A stretch of DNA of 64,000 bases from Dehalococcoidia bacterium (GCA_009693045.1 SHXZ01000001.1:62001-126000); one strand, 5' to 3'; numbered from the stretch's first letter, positions 23,189-32,781 are shown. Notes: generated from the sequence alone by a model not told the origin. Translations and numbers: made by a program.

Positions 23189-23917
23189 CTACGGGGAAGA
23201 CGGAGCGGGGCGCTGGCCCGGCTGGGGGGCACGTGGGTCCTTGGCCAAGTGGGTGAGAACGTCGGGGACGGCACCGGGCTGTTGGAGGCGGCTCAGGATG
23301 CCGCCGGTGATGACCATGCGCATGGCGGCGTCCACGCTGACGCCGGCGTCTTCCATCTCGGCTTCGGTGACAAAGAGGAGGAAGCCGGACATCGGCGTGG
23401 GCGTGGTGGGGACGTACACCATGGAGTAGTCCTTTCCGGCGCCGGAGCGGAAGGTGCCGGTCACGAAGCCGAGAGATTTTGCGCCTGGGTGGGGGTACGT
23501 GACAAGGACGACGCGGGAGAAGCGGCGCCCCGCATCGTTGGAGAACATGCTGGTCGCTTCCCTGGCGGTGCCGTAGATGGCGCTGAGCACCGGCACGCGG
23601 CCCACCAGGCGTTCAAGAGAGCGAACGATTCTCCTGCCGATGAAGTTGCGGGTGATGAGGCCCGCGAAATAGAGCAGGATCAGCACGAGAAGGACGCTGC
23701 CGACGGCGGGGACGTAGTCAATCCAGTCCCCACCAGGGAACCCCTGAGTAAGCGTCCTCGTGAAGGGACGGATGAGGCCGTCGACGAAGTCCACCACGGC
23801 GCGTAGCATGACAATCGAGAGCGCAGCCGGGATGAGCAGGATCAACCCAGCGGCCATACGGTTCCGCAGGTGCCTGCCAATGAAGGATAGGAATCGGAAG
23901 AAATGCGATCTACGCAC
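23189..23917 (-). CDS. DUF502 family membrane protein
   Basis: 242 residues. Two membrane helices near the N-terminus (MAAGLILLIPAALSIVMLRA; VGSVLLVLILLYFAGLITRN) followed by a soluble beta-rich domain with VPVLSAIYGTAREATSMFSN, VVLVTYPHPGAKSLGFVTGT and VYVPTTPTPMSGFLLFV, the conserved DUF502 core. The C-terminal tail is Pro-rich. The function is unknown. It overlaps the end of the glycosyltransferase gene by eight bases, so the two are co-transcribed. Confidence 0.9.
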   Translation of the reverse strand: MRRSHFFRFLSFIGRHLRNRMAAGLILLIPAALSIVMLRAVVDFVDGLIRPFTRTLTQGFPGGDWIDYVPAVGSVLLVLILLYFAGLITRNFIGRRIVRSLERLVGRVPVLSAIYGTAREATSMFSNDAGRRFSRVVLVTYPHPGAKSLGFVTGTFRSGAGKDYSMVYVPTTPTPMSGFLLFVTEAEMEDAGVSVDAAMRMVITGGILSRLQQPGAVPDVLTHLAKDPRAPQPGQRPAPSSP

Positions 23918-25130
23918 TCTTTGAGATCCGACGCTCGCCGTTCATGGTTTCAGTATAGAGGGCGAGCATTTCTCGCGCCACCTCCCGCCAGTCGTGGGTG
24001 AGGGCACGCTCGCGGGCGGCGCGGCCCATGCTGTCGCGGAGCGCCTTGTTGGTCAGGAGCACTTCCAGGCGGCGAGAGAAGGGTTCAGGGCAGTGCCAGG
24101 GGACCAGGTAGCCGGTCACGCCGTCGCGAACGACCCAAGGGAGGCCACCGACGCGCGCGGCGACGACGGGGGTGCCGCAGGCCATGGCTTCCAGCGCAGC
24201 GAGGCCGAAGCTCTCGTAGTAGGAGGGCATGACCAGCGCCTCGGCGGCGCTGTAGTAGTACGGGAGGTCTTCGTGCGCGACGGGGCCGGTGAAGCGCACA
24301 CGATCACCCACGCCAAGCCGTTGCGCGAGCGCCTGAAGCCGGCCGGACTCGGTCTTGCCGTCCTGCTCGCCGCCCACGACGACCATCTCCAGGTCGTTCT
24401 GGTCTTCAAGGAGAGACATGGCCTCAAGGGCGATGTCCAGGCCCTTGACCGGATCAAGCCGCCCGACGAAGAGCAGCACGCGTTTGCCGTCCAGCCCCAG
24501 GGCCTGTTGGGCCAGTGAGATTCCCAGGGGCTTGAAGAGGTTGACGTCCACGCCCGGCGCGATGATGGCGATTTTGCTGGAGGAGACGCCGTACAGACGC
24601 TGGAGGGCGTCCCGTTCGTGCTCGGTGGAGACCATGAGTGCGTCGGCGCCGGCGACGATGCGGCGCTCCCAGAGCACGCGGAGGTCCGGCTCGCGTTCGC
24701 CCGCCCGCGCCTGGAGCTTGGCCTCGCCAAGGGTATGGAACGTGGCAACCAGCGGCGTGTTCCAAGCGTCCCGGAGGTCCAGACCGGCGCGGCCGGACAG
24801 CCAGTAGTGGCCGTGGACGACATCGTACGCCAGGCCGTTGCGGCGGGCGAACTGGAGGACGCCCCACAGGAATGTCGGGACGTACTCGTAGAGCGCTTCC
24901 TTGCTAGTGGAAGCCGGGCCAGCGGGGACGTGGATGATGCGAGCGCCGTCGCAGAGCTGCTCCACCTCTTCGTGGTCGCCCGGGTGCTGCCGCGTAAACA
25001 CGTCGGCGATGGAGCCGAGCGCGGCCAGCTCGGTGGCGGCGTGGCGGACGTACACATTCATGCCTCCAGCGTTGCCCTCGCCTGGAGAGGCCAGCGGGCA
25101 GGTGTGCATGCTGATCAGGGCGACGCGCAT
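23910..25130 (-). CDS. Glycosyltransferase family 4 (MshA / sucrose-phosphate synthase-like)
   Basis: 406 residues from the ATG at 25130 (AAAGG upstream; a longer start at 25166 adds 12 residues). GT-B fold: N-terminal [20 protein letters not shown] with [19 protein letters not shown], acceptor-domain [17 protein letters not shown], and the donor domain with [20 protein letters not shown] and the E-x7-E motif in [20 protein letters not shown]. This pattern (GGMNVYVR) is characteristic of MshA-type and sucrose-synthase-like retaining enzymes using NDP-sugars. Acceptor unknown. Probably the first gene of an operon with DUF502. Confidence 0.9.
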   Translation of the reverse strand: MRVALISMHTCPLASPGEGNAGGMNVYVRHAATELAALGSIADVFTRQHPGDHEEVEQLCDGARIIHVPAGPASTSKEALYEYVPTFLWGVLQFARRNGLAYDVVHGHYWLSGRAGLDLRDAWNTPLVATFHTLGEAKLQARAGEREPDLRVLWERRIVAGADALMVSTEHERDALQRLYGVSSSKIAIIAPGVDVNLFKPLGISLAQQALGLDGKRVLLFVGRLDPVKGLDIALEAMSLLEDQNDLEMVVVGGEQDGKTESGRLQALAQRLGVGDRVRFTGPVAHEDLPYYYSAAEALVMPSYYESFGLAALEAMACGTPVVAARVGGLPWVVRDGVTGYLVPWHCPEPFSRRLEVLLTNKALRDSMGRAARERALTHDWREVAREMLALYTETMNGERRISKSA

Positions 25131-25230
25131 GACGTGCCTTTCATCCTCGCCGACTTCTTCGCTCACAGAGAGCGGGGGGCCCCCTTGGCGCTCTGCGGGA
25201 GAAGGCTGGGGCGAGGCGTGATGACGGTCC

Positions 25231-26232
25231 TCAGCGTTGTACGGTTATTCGGTACACGGCGCGGTTCTTTCCACCCAGGTCGTATTTGTACGGCTCGTCG
25301 CCGCGCAGGAAATCAAAGTACGCCAGGCCCTTTTCAATGGCCTCCTGCACGGACAGAGCCTTGAGGAGCAAACCAACGCTCAGCGAGTAGTACTCGGGCG
25401 AGAAGCCACTATTGTACAGCAGGCGCTTGCCATTGTAGTCAAAGCACATGGCGGCGGCTACGGGGACGCCGTCAATGCCGAGGAAGTGGAGGCGTAGCAT
25501 GCCGGCCTTGGACACGGCGCGGCACATGACGCGGAAGAAGTGCTCGCGCTCGGGGGTGAGGAAGCTCTGTTTTTCTTGCTTGCCATCGCGCATGAGCTTG
25601 AGGAAGCGGTCAACGTGCTCGTCAACCGAGGTATCGGTGAAGGTCTGGAAGGTGGGCTGCGTTGCGGCAAAGAGGCGGCGCATTTTGCGGCGGAGCTCGT
25701 GGCGGTCTTTCCCGGAGAGCCCGGCCAAGTACCCGTCCCAGGTGCTCGGCAGGGCGAGGCCGGGGGAGACGTCCTCTTGCTCCACGGTACACTGCCAGGA
25801 GAGCCGCTCGGCCTGGCGGCGGATGTGCTCAATCGTTGGCGAGCCTTCGGGGACTGAGGGGAGGTAGAGCTTGCGCCAGGGCTGCTGGTCAAGGTAGGCG
25901 CACAGCGAGGTGAAGAAGGCGTCCTCGCAGCCGTTGCGGATGATGAAGTCGTGGTAGTCAAACACGTCGGTGTCGCCCAGGAAGGAGACCGTGTCGCCCA
26001 TGCGTTGCATGGGGGCCACGCCGACGGGCTGCTCGCCGTCGCGGAGGGAGAGGAGCATAAGTTCGGCGTGAGGCTTCCCGTTGGCGGAGGGGCCGCCGCT
26101 GCCCAGGGTCTCCCACCACGTCTTCTGCCACAGGGGGGTAAGGAAGAGGGTGTTGGCGTCGCAGGAAGCCAGCAGCCGGTCCCACGTGGGCGTGACGCCC
26201 TCAAAGGTCTCTTGCGCGATGTCCAGGGTCAT
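25231..26232 (-). CDS. FemAB/CelD (BcsL)-like acetyltransferase-fold protein
   Basis: 333 residues from the ATG at 26232 (a longer start at 26274 has no ribosome-binding site). Two GNAT-like halves: N-terminal LFLTPLWQKTWWETLGSGGP, central YLAGLSGKDRHELRRKMRRL, and C-terminal VAAAMCFDYNGKRLLYNSGF followed by GLAYFDFLRGDEPYKYDLGG. The last motif is typical of CelD/BcsL (Acetyltransf_6) proteins associated with exopolysaccharide genes. Function unknown; it follows the glycosyltransferase gene on the same strand with a 100-base gap. Confidence 0.82.
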   Translation of the reverse strand: MTLDIAQETFEGVTPTWDRLLASCDANTLFLTPLWQKTWWETLGSGGPSANGKPHAELMLLSLRDGEQPVGVAPMQRMGDTVSFLGDTDVFDYHDFIIRNGCEDAFFTSLCAYLDQQPWRKLYLPSVPEGSPTIEHIRRQAERLSWQCTVEQEDVSPGLALPSTWDGYLAGLSGKDRHELRRKMRRLFAATQPTFQTFTDTSVDEHVDRFLKLMRDGKQEKQSFLTPEREHFFRVMCRAVSKAGMLRLHFLGIDGVPVAAAMCFDYNGKRLLYNSGFSPEYYSLSVGLLLKALSVQEAIEKGLAYFDFLRGDEPYKYDLGGKNRAVYRITVQR

Positions 26233-26636
26233 GGTCTCGCTTTCTACATGGTGCGCGAAGCGCGTTGGTACCATTTTACCGGCAATGTCCAGGGGCGGGA
26301 TTCAGGAGCACTGGTACTATGATGCACGTTGCGAGGGCGGAGGTGCGAGGTGGGGCGAAATTGGACGGAGCCAGCCTGTGAGTGAAGCTGAGATCGTGGA
26401 GTATTCATAAGGTAAACATGCTATGTCCGACAGCCAAGGAGGGGGCCTCTAAGTAACGTAGCAATAGTGCAGGCGAATCGATGGCACGGGCCCGCACTCG
26501 TTGTGGCTCCGCGAGCGGTGGCAGAATCAATGTCAGTGTACGAAGGCCGTGGGCGGCCATTTGCCACAATCTTTGGCGCGCCCACGGCCCACTTAACGCA
26601 TATGTCCCTGCCAGCCCGTTCAGCCCTGATGGGGGC
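26233..26636. other. Intergenic region with a long inverted repeat
   Basis: No gene recognised. On the plus strand a stem GGCCGTGGGCG / CGCCCACGGCC (26545-26594 with a ~25-base loop) lies just past the 3' end of the binding-protein gene and could be its terminator, although no T tract follows. The remainder has no obvious structure. Confidence 0.4.
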
Positions 26637-28553
26637 TCACTTCTTCGCTTTCTCCGGGTCAACCATGGTCAGCCACGCGGAGCCGAGTGACCAGTAGTAG
26701 TTAACGCCGTGCGATGCCCCGTTCATCTCGTAGGGTTGCATCAGGTCGTAGGTGATCAACACGTTGAGCCGCATGAGATAGATCATGTTGAGATCGTGTT
26801 GCTCAAATTGCCAGAGGAGGGCCACTCGCTTGGCCGGGTCCAACTCCCCGCGCTGTTTGAGATACAGGTCGTTGATCACTGGGTCGTCCAGGTCCTGGAA
26901 GTTTTGCCTGCTCCCCTTCAACATCTGCAAGAAAGCGCTATCCCCATCAGACCAGCAAGTGGGGATCCAGCAACCGGCGTTGAGCATTCCTTCCCACTTT
27001 CGCTCGTCCCGCAGCGCCCCGACCGTGAGCCCGTCGGCCACCTGGATATCCACGTCTATGTTGAGGTTGCGCTTCCACATCTGTTGGGCGTAGAGGTTGT
27101 ATTCAGCCGTGGAGCCTGAGGCGGTGGTGGTCACAATTTTGGTCTTGAAGCCGTTGGGGTATCCTGCTTCCAGCAGAAGCTGCTTGGCCTTCTCGGGGTT
27201 GTACTGGTACCACGGCCCGGCTTGGTCAAGGGTCAAGTAGAAAGCTTTGCCGAAGCCGTACATGTCACGCGGCACGACGGTGGGCACACTTCCCACGCCT
27301 TCTGTCACCAGTTGCCACGAGGCGGGCAGGTCTAAAGCCAGCATCATTGCCCGTCGCACACGAGCGTCCGCCAGGGGCCCTTGCAGGCGTGGCCGGAATC
27401 CCCACATGCACTCGGTGCAGGCCTGGAGGTGAATCTGCGAGCCCGGCACCGTCTTGGCCACCGACAGTGCCTCCGTTTCGCTGGATGCGCGGTACGATGC
27501 GGCTTGCCCGGTGGTAAACGCCGACTTCTGCGCTGACGGGTCGGTGATGTTGATCCACGTCCAGCGGTCCACGTACGGAAGACCCTTCAAGAAAAACTCC
27601 GGGTTCCTCTCAAAAACCACCTTCTGGCGTGCCACGCTCTCCTTCATGGTCCACGGCCCCGCGGTCACGAGTTTGGTGCCTAGGCAGTCATTCTCGTCGT
27701 AGCACTCTTTGGGGAAAAAGCCGAGGGCGGACACACCCAGGTTGCGCAAGAAGTCGGCGTGGGGAGATTGCATGGTCACCTTGACGGTGTAGCGGTCCGG
27801 CGCCTCAAGAGCGTTGACGAGCGCGAAGTTGTCCCGCAGGATGCCTTCGCGCCGGATGAGGTCCCAGTACCACACCACGTCTTGCGAGGTCACCTCGCGG
27901 TCTGTCCGAAGCATGGGTGGCACCGCGGACCACAGCACGCCCTTGCGGATGTGGAACACGTACGTCAAGGGGTCTGGCTGCTCCCATCGCTGGATGATGC
28001 CAGGCACCAGCACCACCGTGTCGTTGGAAGCCTGCTGTCCTTTGCAGACGGAGAAATTCTCATCCCGGCCTTGCATGCTGCACCGGCCGTGGTCGTAGTA
28101 CAGCAGCATCCCATAGTAGGCGTTGCGTTGCAGAGAAAAGAACCTTACCGGGTTCAGGGCCGTGCTGGGCGTCCAGTTGAGCGCAAAAGTCATCTCGCCG
28201 CCGTACTTCGCCTTGGTCCACAACGGTAGTTTGGTGGCATGGTATTTGAGAATCGTCTGCAGGCCCTTGTCCTTTTCCCAGGCGGCGGGGTCAACCTTGG
28301 GCCCGCCGGGTACCTGCCGTGATGCGAACACCTCACTGGCGGTAAGGGCAGGTGGTGTCGTTGCTGGAGCAGCCGGCGCGGGTTTGGCGACCGGCGCTGG
28401 GGCCGCGGCGGGAGATGGGGCCGCCTGAGCGGGCTGCGCCGCTGGTGCTGGGGCCACCACCTTCTCAGCTTTGCTGCAGGCAATCAAGAAGAGCACCAGG
28501 AAAAGAAAGCCGATCGCCAGGGACGCCTTACGCTGTCTGCGAATGTTGCCCAT
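26637..28553 (-). CDS. ABC transporter substrate-binding lipoprotein (family 5, oligopeptide type)
   Basis: 638 residues. N-terminal signal peptide with lipobox LIAC (Cys26), then a Pro/Ala-rich linker (~residues 30-70) that tethers the domain to the membrane. The family 5 (DppA/OppA) fold follows, with PDPLTYVFHIRKGVLWSAVP, VTSQDVVWYWDLI, and LADARVRRAMMLALDLPASW. It binds peptides, nickel complexes or other solutes for an ABC importer. No permease or ATPase gene is adjacent, so it is an orphan. A strong promoter and a pair of direct repeats precede it. Confidence 0.9.
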   Translation of the reverse strand: MGNIRRQRKASLAIGFLFLVLFLIACSKAEKVVAPAPAAQPAQAAPSPAAAPAPVAKPAPAAPATTPPALTASEVFASRQVPGGPKVDPAAWEKDKGLQTILKYHATKLPLWTKAKYGGEMTFALNWTPSTALNPVRFFSLQRNAYYGMLLYYDHGRCSMQGRDENFSVCKGQQASNDTVVLVPGIIQRWEQPDPLTYVFHIRKGVLWSAVPPMLRTDREVTSQDVVWYWDLIRREGILRDNFALVNALEAPDRYTVKVTMQSPHADFLRNLGVSALGFFPKECYDENDCLGTKLVTAGPWTMKESVARQKVVFERNPEFFLKGLPYVDRWTWINITDPSAQKSAFTTGQAASYRASSETEALSVAKTVPGSQIHLQACTECMWGFRPRLQGPLADARVRRAMMLALDLPASWQLVTEGVGSVPTVVPRDMYGFGKAFYLTLDQAGPWYQYNPEKAKQLLLEAGYPNGFKTKIVTTTASGSTAEYNLYAQQMWKRNLNIDVDIQVADGLTVGALRDERKWEGMLNAGCWIPTCWSDGDSAFLQMLKGSRQNFQDLDDPVINDLYLKQRGELDPAKRVALLWQFEQHDLNMIYLMRLNVLITYDLMQPYEMNGASHGVNYYWSLGSAWLTMVDPEKAKK

Positions 28554-28581
28554 TTCGCCGCCTCTCCGACAAATTCAGGTG

Positions 28582-28610
28582 AATCTAGCACCGTGCGTAG
28601 CGTTTGTCAA
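28582..28610 (-). promoter_or_regulatory. Promoter of the binding-protein gene
   Basis: Minus-strand TTGACA (28610-28605), 17-base spacer, TAGATT (28587-28582), about 30 bases before the ATG at 28553. Near-consensus housekeeping promoter. Confidence 0.7.
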
Positions 28611-28618
28611 CGTTGAGT

Positions 28619-28650
28619 ACCCATTCACAAATGTGCCCACCCGTTCACAA
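28619..28650 (-). promoter_or_regulatory. Twin direct repeats just upstream of the -35 (putative operator)
   Basis: On the minus strand TTGTGAACGGGT (28650-28639) and TTGTGAATGGGT (28630-28619) are 12-mers with one mismatch, 20 bases apart start to start (two helical turns), ending nine bases before the -35 box. Spacing and position fit an activator-type binding site. The regulator is unknown. Confidence 0.5.
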
Positions 28651-28763
28651 CTTTTGCTGTTGCGAAGGGATGCGCACATCGGTTCCACGAGTGTGGTGGG
28701 CGGCAGAGGACATGCTACACTCACCCCAGCACCATTGCCCCGACCACTTCGAAGGAGGTTCCC

Positions 28764-31043
28764 ATGACCACTGCCACGCCCACCGAGTTCAAAGTCATCG
28801 GCACCCGGCCTGTGCGCCACGACGGCGCGGAGAAGGTGACCGGCACCGCCAAGTACGGGGCGGACGTGCAGCTCGCCGGTCTGCTTCACGGCAAGTTCCT
28901 GCGCAGCCCTCACGCCCACGCCCGCATCAAGTCGGTGGACGTGAGCCGCGCACTGGCTCTGCCGGGCGTCAGGGCGGTGATCACGGGAAAGGACATGCCG
29001 GACCTCCCTGGTTCGGTGTCTATCGCCGGAGGCGAGGGCGGGGCCATCTCGCTTAAGTACTACCGCGAAATGATGCTGGCGCGGGACAAGGTGCTCTTCA
29101 AGGGGCACCCGGTGGCCGCGGTCGCCGCCGTGAGCGCGCACGTGGCGGAGGAGGCCCTGGCGCTCATCAACGTTGAGTACGAGGTGCTGCCCTACGTGCT
29201 CACGGCGCCGGAGGCCATGAAGGACGGCGCGCCGATCATTCTGGAGGACCTGCCGACGCCGGGCCGGAGCAACGGGAAGCGCACCAACGTCGCGTCGCAC
29301 GTCCAGGTCGCATCGGGCGACGTGGAAAAGGGATTCAAGGAGGCGGACGTGGTGGTGGAGCGCGAGTTCACCACGTCCACGGTGCACCAGGGGTACATTG
29401 AGCCGCAGAACTCAACGGCCCGCTGGAACCAGGACGGCGAGTTGACGATTTGGACGAGCAGCCAGGGCCCGTTCTACGTGCGGCGCGCGACGGCGGCCTT
29501 GCTGGGCATTCCGGAGTCCAAGGTCAAGGTTGTGCCCATGGAGATTGGCGGCGGGTTCGGAGGCAAGGTACTCTGTTACCTGGATGTGCCGGCGGCCATT
29601 CTCGCCCGTATGACAGGCAAGCCCGTGAAGCTGGTGATGAACCGCGCGGAGGTGCTCCAGGCCACGGGTCCGACGTCCGGCTCCTACACCCGCGTCAAGA
29701 TGGGCGCGACCAAGGATGGACGCCTTACCGTCGCGCAGGCCTACATGGCGTTTGAGGCTGGGGCGTTCCCGGGCTCGCCGGTGGGCGGCGCGGCCCGCTG
29801 CATGTTCACCCCTTACCGCATTGAGAACGTGCTGATAGACGGTTACGACGTCATCGTCAACAAGCCCAAAACCGGCGCGTACCGCGCCCCTGGCGCGCCC
29901 ATCGGCTCCTTTGCCGTGGAGCAGCTGATTGACGAGATTTCCGAGAAGATCGGCATGGACCCGCTGGAGTTTCGGCTGAAGAACGGCGTGAAGGACGGCG
30001 AGCGCGCCGCCGGCGGCGTCACGCTGGGCAGGATCGGCTACATGGAGACGCTCAACGCGGTCAAGAACAGTGACCACTGGAAGACGCCGCTCAAGGGCAA
30101 GTACCGAGGGCGCGGCATCGCCAGCGGCTACTGGGGCAACGCCGGGCTTGAGTCAAGCTGCACCATTGGCGTGAACGCTGACGGCACCGTGAGCCTGATC
30201 ACCGGCTCGGTGGACATTGGCGGGACGCGCGTCGCCACCGCCATGCAGGCAGCGGAGGTGCTGGGCATCCGCGCGGAAGACGTCCGTCCCTCCGTGGCCG
30301 ATACGAGCTCCGTCGGGTACACCGCCGTGACGGGCGGCAGCCGGACGGCCTTCGCCACGGGATGGGCGGCCTACGAGGCGGCCCAGGACATCGCTGGGCA
30401 GATGCGGGAGCGGGCGGCCAGGCTGTGGGAGGCCAAGGCGGAGGACGTGGAGCTGGAGCAGGGCGTCTTCCGCCGCAAGTCCAACCATGCACAGCGCTTG
30501 ACGTTCAAGGAGTTGGCCGCCAAGCTGCTGGAGACAGGTGCGCCCATCTCGGCCAGCGCCTCTGTGAGTCCGCGTGGCGTGGGGCCGTCGTTTGCGACGC
30601 ACGTGGTGGACGTGGAAGTGGACCCCGAGACTGGAAAGGTCCAAATCCTCCGATACACCGCCGTCACGGACGTGGGGAAAGCGATCCACCCCAGCTACGT
30701 GGAGGGGCAGGTGCAGGGCGGCGTGGTGCAAGGCATCGGCTGGGCGCTCAACGAGGAGTACTTCTACGACGACAAGGGCGGCATGGTGAACTCCAGTCTG
30801 CTGGACTACCGGATGCCCACGAGCCTAGACCTGCCGATGATTGAAACCGTGCTGGTGGAGGTGCCGAACCCAGGCCACCCGTACGGCGTGCGTGGCGTGG
30901 GCGAAATCCCCCTCGTGCCGCCGCTCGCGGCCATCGCCAACGCCGTCGCCCACGCGCTGGGCGTGCGCTTCACCTCGCTCCCGATGTCGCCGTCAAGGGT
31001 GTGGCAGGCGGCGAACGCCGGGAAGAACGGGGGGCGGAAGTAA
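28764..31043 (+). CDS. Xanthine dehydrogenase family molybdopterin-binding (large) subunit
   Basis: 759 residues of the CoxL/XdhB-type molybdenum hydroxylase large subunit. Small N-terminal a/b hammerhead (VRHDGAEKVTGTAKYGADVQ), then Moco domains with IGGGFGGK, AYRAPGAP, the EPQNSTARW loop and the C-terminal GVRGVGEIPLVPPLAAIANA carrying the active-site Glu (GVGE). The AYRAPG segment is not the AYxCSFR of form I CO dehydrogenase, so it is a general hydroxylase with unknown substrate. Neither the FAD subunit nor the 2Fe-2S subunit is adjacent, which is unusual. AAGGAGG precedes the ATG. A stem-loop follows at 31099-31139. Confidence 0.92.
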   Translation: MTTATPTEFKVIGTRPVRHDGAEKVTGTAKYGADVQLAGLLHGKFLRSPHAHARIKSVDVSRALALPGVRAVITGKDMPDLPGSVSIAGGEGGAISLKYYREMMLARDKVLFKGHPVAAVAAVSAHVAEEALALINVEYEVLPYVLTAPEAMKDGAPIILEDLPTPGRSNGKRTNVASHVQVASGDVEKGFKEADVVVEREFTTSTVHQGYIEPQNSTARWNQDGELTIWTSSQGPFYVRRATAALLGIPESKVKVVPMEIGGGFGGKVLCYLDVPAAILARMTGKPVKLVMNRAEVLQATGPTSGSYTRVKMGATKDGRLTVAQAYMAFEAGAFPGSPVGGAARCMFTPYRIENVLIDGYDVIVNKPKTGAYRAPGAPIGSFAVEQLIDEISEKIGMDPLEFRLKNGVKDGERAAGGVTLGRIGYMETLNAVKNSDHWKTPLKGKYRGRGIASGYWGNAGLESSCTIGVNADGTVSLITGSVDIGGTRVATAMQAAEVLGIRAEDVRPSVADTSSVGYTAVTGGSRTAFATGWAAYEAAQDIAGQMRERAARLWEAKAEDVELEQGVFRRKSNHAQRLTFKELAAKLLETGAPISASASVSPRGVGPSFATHVVDVEVDPETGKVQILRYTAVTDVGKAIHPSYVEGQVQGGVVQGIGWALNEEYFYDDKGGMVNSSLLDYRMPTSLDLPMIETVLVEVPNPGHPYGVRGVGEIPLVPPLAAIANAVAHALGVRFTSLPMSPSRVWQAANAGKNGGRK

Positions 31044-31098
31044 CGAGGCCGGAGAGCGCCTGCGATTGGCGACAAAAGGTTGTATCGGATTGATGGAA

Positions 31099-31139
31099 TG
31101 CGCGCCGCTCATAGTGTTTGACACTATGAGCGGCGCGCA
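31099..31139 (+). terminator. Long perfect stem-loop after the molybdenum hydroxylase gene
   Basis: TGCGCGCCGCTCATAGTGT (31099-31117), TTG loop, and its exact reverse complement (31121-31139), then CTATTATTAT. Nineteen paired bases with an AT-rich tail, consistent with a terminator that also separates the following higBA region. Confidence 0.65.
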
Positions 31140-31154
31140 CTATTATTATCGCCG

Positions 31155-31439
31155 GTGATCAAAACGTTTGCGGATGCTGATACCGAGGCCCTCTTTCAGG
31201 GTCAGCGAGTCCGGCGCCTGCCTCCTCAATTGTTGCGCTCTGCCCTGCGGAAGCTTCTCGTCCTTGATGCGGCAGATGCGCTCCAAGACCTTCGGGCGCC
31301 CCAAGGGAACCGGCTGGAGAGGCTCAGAGGCGACCGAGCGGGCTAATACAGCATCCGCGTCAACGATCAGTGGTGCATTTGCTTTGAGTGGCGGAATGGT
31401 GACGCCTATTCCGTGGAGATAGCAGACTATCACGCATAG
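31155..31439 (+). pseudogene. higB: HigB/RelE-family toxin with internal stop
   Basis: From GTG 31155: VIKTFADADTEALFQGQRVR, then LERLRGDRAG followed by TAA (31344-31346). In the same frame it continues YSIRVNDQWCICFEWRNGDA then YSVEIADYHA and TAG at 31437-31439. Together this is a full HigB-type mRNA interferase (RAGQYSIRINDQWRICF is the usual family text), so a Gln codon (CAA) appears changed to TAA. The intact antitoxin higA follows after 19 bases. If the stop is real, the toxin is dead while the antitoxin remains. Confidence 0.78.
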
Positions 31440-31458
31440 TGAACAACAGAGGACGTTC

Positions 31459-31764
31459 ATGACCAAGCGTAGCTTACCTCGCATCCACCCAGGGGAAATC
31501 CTCCTTGAGGAATTTCTCAAGCCGATGGGGGTCAGCCAGTACCGCCTCGCGAAAGACGTTAACGTTGACCCGCGGCGCATCAACGAGATCGTGCTCGGCA
31601 AGCGCGCAATAACCGCCGACACGGCGCTCCGTCTGTCCCGCTACTTTGGGACGACGGAGCGTTTTTGGATGAACTTGCAGACGTGTTACGATCTGGAGGT
31701 CCAGCGGGAATACCTGGGTGACCGGCTGGAGAAGCAAGTGAAGGTGCTGGCCGGAGCGGTGTGA
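31459..31764 (+). CDS. higA: HigA family addiction-module antitoxin
   Basis: 101 residues with a HTH_3/XRE domain: IHPGEILLEEFLKPMGVSQY, RLAKDVNVDPRRINEIVLGK and RFWMNLQTCYDLEVQRE, the diagnostic HigA pattern. It binds its own promoter and neutralises HigB. The toxin gene just upstream carries an internal stop. Toxin-first order is usual for higBA. Confidence 0.92.
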   Translation: MTKRSLPRIHPGEILLEEFLKPMGVSQYRLAKDVNVDPRRINEIVLGKRAITADTALRLSRYFGTTERFWMNLQTCYDLEVQREYLGDRLEKQVKVLAGAV

Positions 31765-31843
31765 TCTGGGGGACTCGCGCGCCTCACGGTGCTGCCGATG
31801 TCCCCAGCCAAGGTCTGCTCATGCTGCCAAGGCCGAATGGTCC

Positions 31844-32605
31844 TTACCGAGCAGGCGTGCCGGCCGTCATGCCGCCGTCCACTACCAACTCGGAGCCGGT
31901 GACGTAAGAGGACTCGTCCGATGCGAGGAAGAGGACGCAGGTGGCCACCTCCTCCGGCATGGCGACGCGGCCCAGCGCGATGCCGGACACGAGGGCTGCT
32001 CGTCTCTCCGGGTCGTTGAGCGCGTCGGCGAGCATATCCGTGTCAATCACGCCCGGGTGGATGGAGTTGCACCTGATTCCGTCTTTGCCGTACTGGACGG
32101 CGGTAGCCTTGGTAAGGAGCCTGACTGCGCCTTTTGATGTGGTGTAGGCGGTGGCGCCTCCGCCCCGCAACCCCGCCACGGAAGACGTATTGATGATGGA
32201 TCCGCCTCCGGCCTTGCGCATCGCTGGGATGGCGTACTTGGTGCCCAGGAATACGCCCTTGACATTGATGTCCATGACGAGGTCCCACTGCTCAACGCTT
32301 GTCTCCTCAACGTTGCCACGACGGAGGATACCTGCGTTGTTGACCAACGTGGTCAGCTTGCCGAAGCGGGAGACAGCCAGGTCAACGGCACGTTTCCAAT
32401 CCTCTTCTTTCGTGACATCCAGCTTGAGGAAGACTGCTTGGCCTCCGGCCTCGCCGATCTCCGCTGCGGTCCTCCGGCCCTCCACCTCAAGGACATCACC
32501 TAGGATAACCTTTGCTCCCTCCTGGGCAAACAGCCGCGCCTCGGCTGCTCCAAGGCCGCGGGCCGCGCCGCTTACGAGCGCTACTTTGCCGTCCAATCTG
32601 CCCAT
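31844..32605 (-). CDS. SDR family oxidoreductase (glucose 1-dehydrogenase / 3-oxoacyl reductase type)
   Basis: 253 residues from ATG 32605, preceded by GGGAGG (longer start at 32665 lacks one). Classical SDR: LVSGAARGLGAAEARLF, NNAGIL, SSVAGL, catalytic YTTSKGA and the HPGVIDTDM segment, ending YVTGSELVVDGGMTAG. NAD(P)-dependent oxidation or reduction of an unknown alcohol or ketone. Isolated gene, divergent from nothing obvious. Confidence 0.9.
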   Translation of the reverse strand: MGRLDGKVALVSGAARGLGAAEARLFAQEGAKVILGDVLEVEGRRTAAEIGEAGGQAVFLKLDVTKEEDWKRAVDLAVSRFGKLTTLVNNAGILRRGNVEETSVEQWDLVMDINVKGVFLGTKYAIPAMRKAGGGSIINTSSVAGLRGGGATAYTTSKGAVRLLTKATAVQYGKDGIRCNSIHPGVIDTDMLADALNDPERRAALVSGIALGRVAMPEEVATCVLFLASDESSYVTGSELVVDGGMTAGTPAR

Positions 32606-32781
32606 AGCGACCTCCCAAGAGCCACAAAATGCAGCCACGGTCCAGGCGACGAGGGCGCTATCCATCGGTGGTCCGCGCTCCCGGCCTCAACCCCGACAGC
32701 CTGGCGAATATACGATGCGTGATCCAAGGCGCGCTGCTCAAACGCGCACGAGTGTTCCAACCGGAGCAGACTCGTTCGTCC

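Noticed and set aside
28764-31043. Form I CO dehydrogenase large subunit
   Set aside because: The active-site loop is AYRAPG, not AYxCSFR, and there are no coxS/coxM neighbours.
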